A stretch of 64,000 bases of DNA from an uncultured Haliea sp. GTDB lineage: Bacteria > Pseudomonadota > Gammaproteobacteria > Pseudomonadales > Halieaceae. Positions 43,231 to 53,033 of this stretch are shown one piece after another; positions within the stretch are counted from its first letter, which is position 1; each line of letters starts with the position of its first letter. The stretch is from the NCBI GenBank assembly GCA_913061145.1, contig CAJXUQ010000011.1, positions 1-64,000 of the forward strand, read 5' to 3'. The notes beneath the pieces are model-generated. The model made no database searches, was not told the DNA's origin, and worked only from the letters and a program-made list of their open reading frames with translations. The translations under genes and the position numbers were made by a program.

Positions 43231-45012
43231 ATGACCGCCAACGTCAGCCCTGAATACGCAGAAAGATCACTCGAGCTGCATGTTCTGGCCGGAGAACTGT
43301 TCACTGCGGGCCGCGTCTCGGCAGCGGATCGCGACCGGCTGCTCAAGGTCAACGTGGGCAGCATTCACCCGCTGGTCTACCTCGCTGAGCAGAAACTGGT
43401 TGACGCCGCGTCCCCCGGAGAGATTCTGGATATGGCGGCGCTGCTGTCCTGGCTGAGCCAGCGCACCGGCCAGGCTGTGTACGACATCGACCCCCTGAAA
43501 ATCAATGTCAGCGCCGTGGCGGAGGTGATGTCCCGTGAGTTTGCGCGCCGCCACCGGATTCTGGCGGTGGAGGTGAACGCCGACGATGTGGTGATTGCCA
43601 GCGCAGAGCCCTGGATCCGTGGCTGGGAACGCAACCTCGAGCACGTCCTGCGCAAACCCATTCGGCGCGTGCTGGCAGACCCCCGCGACATTACCCGGCA
43701 CACCGCCGAGTTCTATAGCATGGCGCGCTCGGTGCGCGGCGCTCGGCACAGCGGGGCCACCCACGGCGCCGCGCCGGGGGTGACCAATCTGGAGCAGATG
43801 CTGGAACTCGGCGCCATGCACGAGCTCGACGCCAACGACCAGCACGTCGTCACCATTGTCGACTGGCTGCTGCAGTACGCTTTTGAACAGCGGGCGTCCG
43901 ATATTCACATCGAGCCCCGGCGCGAGGTGGGTCATGTGCGCTTCCGTATCGACGGTGTGCTGCACAACGTGTACGAGTTGCCGGCGCAGGTGTGCGCAGC
44001 GGTCACCAGCCGTATCAAGATTCTTGGTCGCATGGATGTGGCAGAGAAACGCCGTCCCCAGGACGGTCGTCTGAAAACCCGCTCGCCGCAGACGGGCGGC
44101 GAGGTGGAGCTGCGCCTGTCGACCTTGCCCACCGCGTTTGGCGAAAAGCTGGTCATGCGGATATTCGATCCGGAGCTGCTGCAGAAGAGCTTTGCCCAGC
44201 TGGGTCTGGAGGATGAGGATCTGCAGCGCTGGCAGCTGATGACCTCACACGGAAATGGCATCGTGCTGGTCACCGGGCCGACCGGTTCGGGCAAGACCAC
44301 CACGCTGTACTCCACGCTGCGCCGCCTCGCCACCTCGGAGGTCAACGTCTGCACCATTGAGGATCCCATCGAAATGGTGGAGGACAGCTTCAACCAGATG
44401 CAGGTGAACCACGGCATCAAACTGGATTTTTCCACCGGGGTACGCGCGCTCATGCGCCAGGACCCGGACATCATCATGGTTGGCGAGATTCGCGACCTGG
44501 AAACCGCCCACATGGCGGTACAGGCGGCGCTCACCGGGCACCTGGTGCTGTCCACCCTGCATACCAACGACTCCCCCGGTTCTGTAGCGCGCCTCATGGA
44601 GCTGGGGTTGCCGGCCTATCTCATCAAAGCCACGCTGCGCGGCATCATGTCGCAGCGTCTGGTACGCGTGCTCTGCACGGAGTGCAAGGTGCTCGAACCG
44701 GTGGATAAAGACGCCTGGGAGCAGTTGGTGCACCCGTTCCCGCTGACCCCGCCTGCGCAGGTGGCGCGCCCCGTAGGGTGCCGCGCCTGCCGGGAGACGG
44801 GCTACAGCGGCCGCCAGGGTATTTACGAATTACTGGTCAACAGTCCCGCGCTGGCCGCCTGTATTGTCCCCGACATGGAAGCCCGCAAGGTGCGTGAAGT
44901 GGCCATGTCCGAAGGCATGCGTACGCTGCGGCTGGCCGGTGCCGCGCGGGTGGCCTCGGGCCAGACCACGATTGAGGAAGTGATGCGCGTCGCCCCGCTG
45001 TTCGACGCCTGA
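43231..45012 (+). CDS. GspE/PulE/PilB-type secretion ATPase (orphan)
   Basis: Hexameric ATPase for type II secretion or type IV pili, 593 residues. An N-terminal MshEN-like domain (about 20-150) is followed by the ATPase domain: Walker A GPTGSGKTTT at about 348-357, Asp box TIEDPIE, Walker B IIMVGEIRD, His box LSTLHTNDSPG, and a zinc tetracysteine (CTEC ... CRACRETGYSGR). All catalytic elements look intact. No other secretion or pilus gene is nearby; glnE follows 24 bases later. Confidence 0.93.
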   Translation: MTANVSPEYAERSLELHVLAGELFTAGRVSAADRDRLLKVNVGSIHPLVYLAEQKLVDAASPGEILDMAALLSWLSQRTGQAVYDIDPLKINVSAVAEVMSREFARRHRILAVEVNADDVVIASAEPWIRGWERNLEHVLRKPIRRVLADPRDITRHTAEFYSMARSVRGARHSGATHGAAPGVTNLEQMLELGAMHELDANDQHVVTIVDWLLQYAFEQRASDIHIEPRREVGHVRFRIDGVLHNVYELPAQVCAAVTSRIKILGRMDVAEKRRPQDGRLKTRSPQTGGEVELRLSTLPTAFGEKLVMRIFDPELLQKSFAQLGLEDEDLQRWQLMTSHGNGIVLVTGPTGSGKTTTLYSTLRRLATSEVNVCTIEDPIEMVEDSFNQMQVNHGIKLDFSTGVRALMRQDPDIIMVGEIRDLETAHMAVQAALTGHLVLSTLHTNDSPGSVARLMELGLPAYLIKATLRGIMSQRLVRVLCTECKVLEPVDKDAWEQLVHPFPLTPPAQVARPVGCRACRETGYSGRQGIYELLVNSPALAACIVPDMEARKVREVAMSEGMRTLRLAGAARVASGQTTIEEVMRVAPLFDA

Positions 45013-45036
45013 ACCGCCAACGGAAGCTTGTTACGG

Positions 45037-47934
45037 ATGATCGATACCCATGCCTTGACCCCGGGACTGGCAGCAGCGGCAACAACCGCCTGGCAGCGCA
45101 TACAGGACCACCCCGACAAAGAGGCTGCGGCACGCCTGCAGGCCGCGGTTGCCGAGCGGCAGGCAGAGCTCGCGGCGCCCCTCGCCCGGGTGCTGGCCTG
45201 CAGCCCCTTCGTTGCGGAGACCGTGCGCCGCCGGCCAGCGGTGCTGACGGAGCTCATTGAGTCCGGGCTCTTGCAGCGCACCCTGCACCCGGGCGAGTTG
45301 CGGGCGGAGCTGCGTCAGTGGCTGGCGGCTCCCGGGGCGGAATTGAATCCCGTACTGCGGCGCTTCCGGCAGCGGCATATGCTGCGCATCGTCTGGCGCG
45401 ATTTCTGTCGCAGCGCCGACACCCTGGAAACCGTCGGTGACACCTCGTCGCTGGCGGAGTCCTGCATTGTGCTGGCGCAGGAGCACCTGGCGGCGCAGCT
45501 GCAGGCGCGCTTTGGCACGCCCAGAAGCGCCCGCGATGGCGAGCCGCAGGAGCTTATTGTGATTGCGATGGGCAAACTGGGGGCCCGCGAGCTCAACGTT
45601 TCATCGGATATCGATCTCATTTTCGCTTTTCCGGAGGCGGGCGAGACCGATGGCGAACGTCGATCCATCAGCAATGCGGAGTTCTTTACCAAACTCGGCC
45701 AGGGCCTGATCAACGCTCTTGACCAGGTCACCGCAGAGGGTTTCGTGTTCCGTGTCGACATGCGCCTGCGGCCCTACGGTGAGAGCGGCTCCCTGGCAGT
45801 GAATTTTGCGGCGCTGGAAGAGTATTACCAGGATCAGGGGCGCGACTGGGAGCGCTACGCCCTGATCAAGGCGCGCCCCATCAGCGGCGACCCGCAGCGC
45901 GGTGCGGAGCTGATGGATATGCTGCGACCCTTCGTGTTCCGCCGCTACGTGGATTTCGGCGTGATCGAAAGCCTGCGCGGCATGAAGCAGATGATCAACA
46001 GCGAGGTACGTCGCCGCGGCCTGCAGGACGACGTCAAGCTGGGCCACGGCGGCATTCGTGAGGTGGAGTTCATCGCCCAGTGTTTCCAGCTGATTCGCGG
46101 TGGCCGCGACCTGGCGCTGCAGCAGCGCGAGCTGCTGTTGATTCTGGAAGAACTGTGTACGCTGGGTTGCCTGCCGGCTGAGGCGGTGTTCGAGCTGCGC
46201 GCTGCCTACCTGTTCCTGCGCGATAGCGAGCATGCTATCCAGGGGTATCTGGACCAGCAGACGCAGGCCCTGCCGACCGACGCACTGCAGCAGCAGGCCA
46301 TGGCAACGGTAATGGGCTGCACGGACTGGGGGGCCTATCTCGCGGCGCTGGCGGCGCACCGCAGCCGCGTCGCGGAACACTTCCGCGACCTGATTGCCGA
46401 CCCCGAGGACGAGGCCGGTGCCGCTGCCGACGACCTTCCAGCCTGGGGCGAGGACCTGACCGCTGAGATGCTGGCGGAGCTGGGGTATCGCGCGGCGACC
46501 GACAGTCTGGCACAGCTGCAGGCACTGCACGCCAGCAGCCGCGTCGCGACGCTGCAGGCCGAGGGGCGTGAGCGCCTGCAACAGTTCATGCCACGCCTTT
46601 TGCTGGCCTGTGCGGAGGCCGCAGACCCGGATCGCGCCCTGCAGCGAATTTTGCCGCTGGTCAATGCGGTGCTGCGCCGCAGCGCCTATCTGGCGCTGCT
46701 GCTGGAGAATCCCCCTGCGCTTGCCGACCTGGTGTTGCTCTGCGATGCCAGCCCCTGGATTGCCGAGCAGTTGCAGCGGCACCCGGTATTGCTGGATGAA
46801 CTGCTGGACAGGGCCAGCCTGTATACCGCACCCGACAAGTCACGCCTTGCGGACGCCCTGCGCCAGCAGGTTGCGCGTCTGCAGCCGGATGACCTCGAAG
46901 GGCAGATGGACGCACTGCGCTATTTCAAGGCCGCACATGTGTTGCGTGTGGCGGCCAGTGAGGTGGTTGGGCGCCTGCCGCTGATGCAGGTGAGCGACAA
47001 ACTGACGTGGATCGCGGAAGTGATTCTGGAGCAGGTGCTGGCGGTAGCCTGGAGCGACCTTACTGCGCGGTTTGGCGAGCCGTCACGCAACAGCACGGGC
47101 ACCGGTTTCGCGGTGTTTGGCTACGGCAAGCTGGGTGGCATCGAACTCAGTTACAGCTCCGACCTCGATCTGGTCTTCATCTTCGATGCCGACTCGCAGG
47201 GCGTCACCAACGGCGAGCGCAGCATTGATAACGTGCGTTTCTACACCCGTCTCGGTCAGCGCGTCATTCATATTCTGGAAACACGCATGGCCATGGGCCA
47301 ACTCTATGAAGTGGATATGCGCCTGCGCCCCTCCGGTGCTTCGGGCCTGCTGGCGACGTCCCTGAAAGGCTTCCGCAGCTACCAGGAAGACAGCGCCTGG
47401 ACCTGGGAACACCAGGCGCTGGTGCGCGCACGGCATGTTGCGGGCGATCCGGCGGTGGCCGCCGGGGTGGATGCCGTGCGCCGGGCGATCCTGGAGCGGG
47501 AGCGCGACACCCATGCGCTGGCGGCGGAAGTGGTGGCGATGCGCACGCGCATGCGCCGCGAACTTTTGCCCGCGCAGCTCCCCGAGGGCGAGGATTTCGA
47601 CCTGAAACAGAGCGCCGGAGGTATCGTTGATATTGAATTTATGGTGCAATATGCGGTTCTGGCGTGGTCTCACCGCGTGCCTGAACTGGTGCGCTGGTCG
47701 GACAACATTCGCATTCTGGAAACCCTGGCACGTGCCGGCCTGCTCAGCGAGGAAGAGAGCAGCACCCTGGTGCAGGCGTATCTGGCGTTCCGGTCTGCCG
47801 CCCACCAGCTGGCCCTGCAACAATTGCCCGGCCGGGTCGATGGCGCGCAGTACCGCGAACAGCGGGCCAGCGTGGAAGCCGTGTGGCAGCGCCTTTTTCC
47901 GGCGCAGTCAGGATCAACCGAGCAGCAGGACTGA
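45037..47934 (+). CDS. glnE: Bifunctional glutamine synthetase adenylyltransferase/deadenylase
   Basis: Controls glutamine synthetase by adding and removing AMP; 965 residues. Two nucleotidyltransferase domains are visible: the N-terminal deadenylase with KLGARELNVSSDIDLIF, and the C-terminal adenylyltransferase with KLGGIELSYSSDLDLVFIFD, each followed by a helical GlnD-like regulatory domain (GGIREVEFIAQ and GGIVDIEFMVQ). The catalytic acidic pairs are intact in both. GGAAG precedes the ATG at 45037; ilvE follows two bases after the stop. Confidence 0.97.
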   Translation: MIDTHALTPGLAAAATTAWQRIQDHPDKEAAARLQAAVAERQAELAAPLARVLACSPFVAETVRRRPAVLTELIESGLLQRTLHPGELRAELRQWLAAPGAELNPVLRRFRQRHMLRIVWRDFCRSADTLETVGDTSSLAESCIVLAQEHLAAQLQARFGTPRSARDGEPQELIVIAMGKLGARELNVSSDIDLIFAFPEAGETDGERRSISNAEFFTKLGQGLINALDQVTAEGFVFRVDMRLRPYGESGSLAVNFAALEEYYQDQGRDWERYALIKARPISGDPQRGAELMDMLRPFVFRRYVDFGVIESLRGMKQMINSEVRRRGLQDDVKLGHGGIREVEFIAQCFQLIRGGRDLALQQRELLLILEELCTLGCLPAEAVFELRAAYLFLRDSEHAIQGYLDQQTQALPTDALQQQAMATVMGCTDWGAYLAALAAHRSRVAEHFRDLIADPEDEAGAAADDLPAWGEDLTAEMLAELGYRAATDSLAQLQALHASSRVATLQAEGRERLQQFMPRLLLACAEAADPDRALQRILPLVNAVLRRSAYLALLLENPPALADLVLLCDASPWIAEQLQRHPVLLDELLDRASLYTAPDKSRLADALRQQVARLQPDDLEGQMDALRYFKAAHVLRVAASEVVGRLPLMQVSDKLTWIAEVILEQVLAVAWSDLTARFGEPSRNSTGTGFAVFGYGKLGGIELSYSSDLDLVFIFDADSQGVTNGERSIDNVRFYTRLGQRVIHILETRMAMGQLYEVDMRLRPSGASGLLATSLKGFRSYQEDSAWTWEHQALVRARHVAGDPAVAAGVDAVRRAILERERDTHALAAEVVAMRTRMRRELLPAQLPEGEDFDLKQSAGGIVDIEFMVQYAVLAWSHRVPELVRWSDNIRILETLARAGLLSEEESSTLVQAYLAFRSAAHQLALQQLPGRVDGAQYREQRASVEAVWQRLFPAQSGSTEQQD

Positions 47935-47936
47935 AC

Positions 47937-48875
47937 ATGAGCGCAGTACCCAATTTTGCAGACCGCGACGGGGTCATCTGGATGGACGGCGAACTGGTGC
48001 CGTGGCGTGAAGCCAAGGTCCACGTGCTGACCCATACCTTTCACTACGGCCTTGGCGTGTTCGAGGGTGTGCGTGCCTACCACACCCCCGACCGCGGCAC
48101 CTGCATCTTCCGGCTTGAAGAACACACCAACCGGCTGTTCCGCTCGGCGCACATCCTGGGCATGGACATGCCCTACGACAAGGCCACGCTGAACGAAGCC
48201 CAGCGCACCGTGGTGCGGGAAAACAAGCTCACCGAAGGCTACCTGCGGCCCATGTGCTTCCTGGGCTCGGAGGGCATGGGTCTGCGCGCCGACAAGCTGC
48301 GCACGCATGTCATGGTGGCCGCCTGGGAGTGGCCCTCCTACATGGATCCGGAAGCCCGTGATCGCGGCATCAAGGTGCGGACCTCCTCGTTCACACGCCA
48401 TCACGTCAATATCACCATGTGCAAGGCCAAGGCCAACGGCAACTACATCAATTCGATGCTGGCGCTGCGTGAAGCACTGGACAGTGGCGCCGAAGAAGCC
48501 TTGATGCTCGACAATGAAGGCTACGTGGCGGAAGGCAGCGGCGAGAACGTATTCGTTGTCCGCGACAACCAGATCTTTACCCCGGACCTCACCTCCTGCC
48601 TCGACGGTATCACGCGCAACACCGTGTTTGCCCTTGCCGCTGAGCTCGGTTACCAGATTCGTGAGCGACGCATCACGCGCGATGAGGTGTACATCGCGGA
48701 CGAGGCCTTTTTTACGGGCACGGCGGCGGAAGTTGTTCCTATCCGCATGCTCGACGGGCGCAAGATCGGCAGCGGCGTGCGTGGCCCGGTGACCGAAAGG
48801 CTGCAGGCCATGTATTTTGACTCGGTGCGCGGCAACCGCCCGCAACATCCCGAATGGTTGACGCCGGTCGCCTAG
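47937..48875 (+). CDS. ilvE: Branched-chain amino acid aminotransferase
   Basis: PLP fold-type IV transaminase, 312 residues, for the last step of leucine, isoleucine and valine synthesis. It shows FHYGLGVFEGVRAY, the PLP-lysine region CKAKANGNYINS, EGYVAEGSGENVFVV, and GTAAEVVPI binding the phosphate. The glnE-ilvE pair occurs in the same order in Pseudomonas. The start is ATG at 47937, two bases after glnE. Confidence 0.96.
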   Translation: MSAVPNFADRDGVIWMDGELVPWREAKVHVLTHTFHYGLGVFEGVRAYHTPDRGTCIFRLEEHTNRLFRSAHILGMDMPYDKATLNEAQRTVVRENKLTEGYLRPMCFLGSEGMGLRADKLRTHVMVAAWEWPSYMDPEARDRGIKVRTSSFTRHHVNITMCKAKANGNYINSMLALREALDSGAEEALMLDNEGYVAEGSGENVFVVRDNQIFTPDLTSCLDGITRNTVFALAAELGYQIRERRITRDEVYIADEAFFTGTAAEVVPIRMLDGRKIGSGVRGPVTERLQAMYFDSVRGNRPQHPEWLTPVA

Positions 48876-48893
48876 GCGACTGGCTGCGAACCC

Positions 48894-49739
48894 GTGCCGG
48901 AGCATACGCCACAGCCTCCCGCCGTGACCGAGGGCCAGCTGGACGATGGCATTTTCTATCGTCACTGGCCCGCCAGCGGTCCCGCAAGGGGCGTTATTCT
49001 GCTGGCCCATGGCCTCGGCGAGCACAGCGGGCGCTACGAGCACTTTGCGGCCTTCTTCACCCGCAGCGGCTATGCGGTGGTCGCCCCGGACCATGTGGGC
49101 CATGGGCGCTCTCCGGGCCGCCGGGCGCATGTGCAGCAATTCGCCGATTACCTGCAGCCGCTCCTGACCCTGCGCAGCCGCATTGATGACTGGTATACGG
49201 GTCTTCCCTGTTTCCTGCTCGGGCACAGCCTGGGTGGCCTGATCGCCTCGCGACTGTTGCTTGACGCACAGTCGCGCTTTGCCGGCGCGGCGCTCTCCGG
49301 GCCTGCACTGGCCGTGGCTGAGCCCCCGCCCGGTCCACTGTTGCTGCTGAACCGTCTGTTGGCCTGGCTCTGGCCCAGCCTGGGCATGCTCAAGCTCGAT
49401 GCCAGCCAGGTGAGCCGGGATCCGCAGGTGGTGGCGGCCTACGAGGCAGACCCTCTGGTGCACCACGGCAAAGTGAGTGCTCGCCTGGTGCGGGAACTGT
49501 TTGCGACTATGGCGGTGGTCAATGCCCGCGCGGCTGAAATCACCCTGCCGCTGTTGATCATGCACGGCGAGGCCGACGTTATGACAGCGCCCGCCGGCTC
49601 CAGCGATTTCAGCGCCCGGGTGGGGGCCAGCGATGTCACGCTGCGCCTGTATCCCGGCCTGTACCATGAAATCTTCAACGAGCCGGAGCAGGAGCAGGTA
49701 TTTGCCGAGCTGGCCGCCTGGATGCAAGCCCGGGCGTGA
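48894..49739 (+). CDS. Alpha/beta hydrolase, monoacylglycerol-lipase-like
   Basis: Serine hydrolase of 281 residues of the Hydrolase_4 (lysophospholipase/monoglyceride lipase) group. AHGLGEHSGRYEHFA contains the oxyanion loop; the nucleophile is S112 in GHSLGG; the likely acid is the Asp in HGEADVMT and the base the His in LYHEIFNE. No signal peptide, so cytosolic. The GTG start lacks a strong ribosome site. Its stop overlaps the GTG start of rmlD by four bases. Confidence 0.88.
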   Translation: MPEHTPQPPAVTEGQLDDGIFYRHWPASGPARGVILLAHGLGEHSGRYEHFAAFFTRSGYAVVAPDHVGHGRSPGRRAHVQQFADYLQPLLTLRSRIDDWYTGLPCFLLGHSLGGLIASRLLLDAQSRFAGAALSGPALAVAEPPPGPLLLLNRLLAWLWPSLGMLKLDASQVSRDPQVVAAYEADPLVHHGKVSARLVRELFATMAVVNARAAEITLPLLIMHGEADVMTAPAGSSDFSARVGASDVTLRLYPGLYHEIFNEPEQEQVFAELAAWMQARA

Positions 49740-50617
49740 CAGCAACGGCCCTGATCACCGGCGCTGCGGGTCAGCTGGGCCGCGAGCTGCAGGCGACGGC
49801 ACCGCCGGGCCTGCGCATCGTGGCGCTGGACCGCGGCAGGCTGGACATCACCGACCCCGAGGCAGTGCGCCGCGTGTTTGCCGAGCAGCGTCCCGATGTG
49901 GTGCTGAATGCGGCTGCCTATACTGCGGTGGATCGCGCCGAGGAAGAAGAGGCGCTGGCCCTGGCTGTCAACGCTGACGGGCCTGGCCACCTTGCCTCGG
50001 CCTGCGCCAGTACCGGCACGGCGCTGATTCACGTGTCCACCGACTTTGTGTTTGCCGGCGATTCCGGCCATCCCTACCTGCCGGATGCCCCGACGGGGCC
50101 GCTGGGCGCCTACGGGCGCAGCAAGCTGGCCGGCGAGCGGTCGGTGCAACGCGCTCATCCGCGCGCCCTGATTGTGCGCACGGGCTGGGTCTACTCCTGT
50201 TTCGGCGGCAATTTCGTGAAGACCATGCTGCGCCTGATGCGTGAGCGCGACACCCTGTCGGTGGTCTGCGACCAGGTGGGCACGCCGACCTGGGCCCGAG
50301 GCCTGGCCGAAGCCCTCTGGGCAGCGGTCGAGCAGCCGCTGCTGCAGGGTATCTACCACTGGAGTGACGCGGGGGTCTGCAGCTGGTATGACTTCGCCGT
50401 CGCGATCGCTGAGGAAGCGCAATCCCTGGGGTTGTTACAGCGCCTGCCGGAGGTACGGCCTATTCCAGCCAGCGACTACCCGACGCCGGCGCAGCGCCCG
50501 GCCTGCAGCGTGCTCGACAAGCAGTCCAGCTGGGCCGCGCTGCAGCGTGTACCGCCGCACTGGCGGGTGCAGCTGCGCAGCATGCTGCAGGCTTTGAAGG
50601 AGTCCGCCGATGCCTAG
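49736..50617 (+). CDS. rmlD: dTDP-4-dehydrorhamnose reductase
   Basis: Last step of dTDP-L-rhamnose synthesis, 293 residues, extended SDR. ITGAAGQLGREL is the NAD(P) loop, NAAAYTAVDRAEEE the typical RmlD helix, STDFVFAGD the catalytic Thr region and Y-G-R-S-K the catalytic Tyr/Lys. The start is GTG overlapping the preceding stop; its 3' end overlaps rmlB by eight bases, so rmlD and rmlB are coupled. Confidence 0.95.
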   Translation: MTATALITGAAGQLGRELQATAPPGLRIVALDRGRLDITDPEAVRRVFAEQRPDVVLNAAAYTAVDRAEEEEALALAVNADGPGHLASACASTGTALIHVSTDFVFAGDSGHPYLPDAPTGPLGAYGRSKLAGERSVQRAHPRALIVRTGWVYSCFGGNFVKTMLRLMRERDTLSVVCDQVGTPTWARGLAEALWAAVEQPLLQGIYHWSDAGVCSWYDFAVAIAEEAQSLGLLQRLPEVRPIPASDYPTPAQRPACSVLDKQSSWAALQRVPPHWRVQLRSMLQALKESADA

Positions 50618-51677
50618 ATCGCTGCTGGTCACCGGCGGTGCCGGCTTTATCGGTGCCAATTTCCTGCACTACTGGCGCCGCCAGTACCCCGAGGACGCGC
50701 TGCTGGCGCTGGACGCCCTGACCTACGCCGGCAACCGGGCCAATCTCGCTGCACTGGAGGGGCAGGCCCGGTTTCATTTTGTGCACGGCAATATTTGTGA
50801 CCAGCCGCTGGTGGAGAAGCTGCTGCGCGAGCACCGGGTGGACACGCTGGTGCATTTCGCCGCCGAGAGCCACGTGGACCGATCCATCAGTGGCCCGGAC
50901 GCGTTTATCGAAACCAATGTCCTTGGCACCCACAGCCTGCTGAAGGCCGCGCGCGCCGTATGGCTGGGCGGCCCGGGTGTCGCGGAACACCGTTTTCATC
51001 ACGTCTCGACCGACGAAGTGTATGGATCGCTTGCCCCGGACGCTCCGGGGTTTCACGAGGCGCAGCAGTACCAGCCGAATTCGCCCTATTCGGCGAGCAA
51101 GGCCGCGTCCGATCATCTGGTGCGCGCCTACCACCACACCTATGGCCTGCAGGTGACCACCAGCAACTGCTCGAACAATTACGGTCCCTGGCATTTCCCG
51201 GAAAAGCTGATCCCGCTATGTCTTACCAATGTGCTGCGCGGTCGCCCGCTACCGGTGTACGGTGACGGCAGCAATATCCGCGACTGGCTGTACGTGGAAG
51301 ACCATTGCCGTGGCATCGAGCTGGTGCTGCGGGGGGGCGCGGTGGGTGAGAGCTACAACATCGGCGGCAACAATGAATGGCACAACCTGGCCATTGTGGA
51401 ATTGCTCTGCGACCAGCTCGACCAGCGCTTTGCCGCCGATCCCACGCTGGCTGTGCGCTTTCCGGATGCGCCCGCAGCGCGTGGCGCCAGCGCGCGCAGC
51501 CTGATCCACTTTGTCGCAGATCGCGCCGGCCACGACTGGCGCTATGCCATTGATGCCAGCCGTATCACCGCCGAGCTGGGTTATGTGCCGCAGGAGACCT
51601 TTGAGACCGGTATTGCGCGCACGATCGACTGGTATCTGGGCAACGAGCCCTGGTGGCGCCCGCTGCTCTCCGCCTGA
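50610..51677 (+). CDS. rmlB: dTDP-glucose 4,6-dehydratase
   Basis: Second step of dTDP-L-rhamnose synthesis, 355 residues. It has TGGAGFIGANF (NAD loop), AAESHVDRSI, STDEVYG and Y160-S-A-S-K164, and NCSNNYGPWHFPEKLIPL, the RmlB substrate signature. It is convergent with the SDR at 51683, with five bases between stops. Confidence 0.97.
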   Translation: MPRSLLVTGGAGFIGANFLHYWRRQYPEDALLALDALTYAGNRANLAALEGQARFHFVHGNICDQPLVEKLLREHRVDTLVHFAAESHVDRSISGPDAFIETNVLGTHSLLKAARAVWLGGPGVAEHRFHHVSTDEVYGSLAPDAPGFHEAQQYQPNSPYSASKAASDHLVRAYHHTYGLQVTTSNCSNNYGPWHFPEKLIPLCLTNVLRGRPLPVYGDGSNIRDWLYVEDHCRGIELVLRGGAVGESYNIGGNNEWHNLAIVELLCDQLDQRFAADPTLAVRFPDAPAARGASARSLIHFVADRAGHDWRYAIDASRITAELGYVPQETFETGIARTIDWYLGNEPWWRPLLSA

Positions 51678-51682
51678 GGCGT

Positions 51683-52459
51683 TTACACCGGGCTTTCCAC
51701 CATGCCGCCGTCCACGGTGAGCACTGAACCATTCATGTAGCCCCCCGCCGCCCGGCTGGCCAGCAGTAACAGCGGAACGCTGAGTTCCTCGAGTTCGCCC
51801 ATACGCCGTGCCGGGATGGTCCTGATGTAGCGCTCGCCGCTTTCGGTGCGGAAATAGTCGCTGTTGATGTCGGTGAGAAACCAGCCGGGGCACAGGGCAT
51901 TGACCCGGATGTTCTGGCGGCACAGCTCCATGGCCATCGACTTTGTCAGCTGTACAACACCGGTCTTGGAGACGTTGTAGGCGGCTTTCAGCACGCCGGT
52001 GTGCAGCCCGTAGATGGAGCCGATATTCACGATGCTGCCCCCGTTGCCGCTGCGCGTCATGTGCTTCGCTCCGGCCTGTGCCACGCGCCAGGCGCCGTTC
52101 AGGTTGGTTTCGATGATGTGATACCAGTCCGGTTCGGTGGTATCGAGGAATTTGATCGGGTCGCTGGCGACCCCGGCGTTGTTGATCAGGATGTCCAGTT
52201 GCCCCCAGTCCCGCTCGAGCTCGGCAAAGGCGGCCGCAACGCTGTCCGGGCTGGTGACGTCGAGGGTGATGGCGCCGGCCTCGGCACCCGCCGCGCGCAG
52301 GGCGTCGACCTGCTCGGCCAGCTTGTCGCGGCGTCGGGCGGCCAGCACCACGCGTGCGCCTGCCGCGCTCAATACCCGCGCAAAATGCGCTCCCAGGCCG
52401 CTGGACGCCCCGGTAACCAGGGCAGTCTGGCCCTGCAGCTGAAAATAATCCTGTGCCAT
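51683..52459 (-). CDS. Short-chain dehydrogenase/reductase inside the rhamnose cluster
   Basis: Classical SDR of 258 residues. TGASSGLGAHF and AARRRDKL suggest NADP preference; NNAGVASD, the Ser in NIGSIYG, and Y-N-V-S-K complete the active site, and NGSVLTVDGGM is the usual C-terminus. It lies 25 bases downstream of rmlC on the same strand, so it is probably cotranscribed with rmlA and rmlC, though it is not a known rhamnose-pathway enzyme. GGGAGG supports the ATG at 52459. Confidence 0.88.
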   Translation of the reverse strand: MAQDYFQLQGQTALVTGASSGLGAHFARVLSAAGARVVLAARRRDKLAEQVDALRAAGAEAGAITLDVTSPDSVAAAFAELERDWGQLDILINNAGVASDPIKFLDTTEPDWYHIIETNLNGAWRVAQAGAKHMTRSGNGGSIVNIGSIYGLHTGVLKAAYNVSKTGVVQLTKSMAMELCRQNIRVNALCPGWFLTDINSDYFRTESGERYIRTIPARRMGELEELSVPLLLLASRAAGGYMNGSVLTVDGGMVESPV

Positions 52460-52484
52460 ATCGCCTCCCGCTCCTCTCCTGCGC

Positions 52485-53033
52485 CTAATCGAACAAGGGG
52501 ACGCTGCCCCAGGGCTGGCCTGCGGCATCCTTGGCGGACAGCGTGGGCTGCTCGCCCGGGGCAAGCGGCCATTGAATGTTGAGTTGTGGGTCATCCCAGG
52601 CCAGTGCAACCTCGCTGGCGGGATGGTAGTAGTCGCTGCATTTGTACTGGAAGTCGGCGAACTCGGAGAGCACGTAAAAACCGTGCGCAAAGCCCGGGGG
52701 TACCCACAGCATGCGGTGGTTGCTGGCACTCAGCTCCAGGCCGAACCACTGGCCCAGCGTCGGCGAGCTGCGGCGCAGGTCTACCGCCACATCAAACACC
52801 GCGCCGGAGGTCACCCGGACCAGTTTTCCCTGCGGCTGAGTGGTCTGGTAGTGCAGGCCACGCAGGATGCCCCTGGCAGAGCGACTGTGGTTGTCCTGTA
52901 CGAAGTTGACGTCGAGCCCGGCGTCGCGAAACGTTGCCGCGTTCCAGCTTTCGAGGAAGAAGCCACGCTCATCGCCGAACACGCGCGGTTGCAGCACACA
53001 CAGGCCGGCCAGCGGCGTAGGCTCAAAGGTCAT
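52485..53033 (-). CDS. rmlC: dTDP-4-dehydrorhamnose 3,5-epimerase
   Basis: Cupin-fold epimerase, 182 residues, third step of the pathway. Conserved elements are [12 protein letters not shown], the catalytic H61 in [27 protein letters not shown] and [12 protein letters not shown]. It overlaps the rmlA 3' end by 11 bases, giving an rmlA-rmlC unit facing the rmlD-rmlB unit. Confidence 0.96.
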   Translation of the reverse strand: MTFEPTPLAGLCVLQPRVFGDERGFFLESWNAATFRDAGLDVNFVQDNHSRSARGILRGLHYQTTQPQGKLVRVTSGAVFDVAVDLRRSSPTLGQWFGLELSASNHRMLWVPPGFAHGFYVLSEFADFQYKCSDYYHPASEVALAWDDPQLNIQWPLAPGEQPTLSAKDAAGQPWGSVPLFD

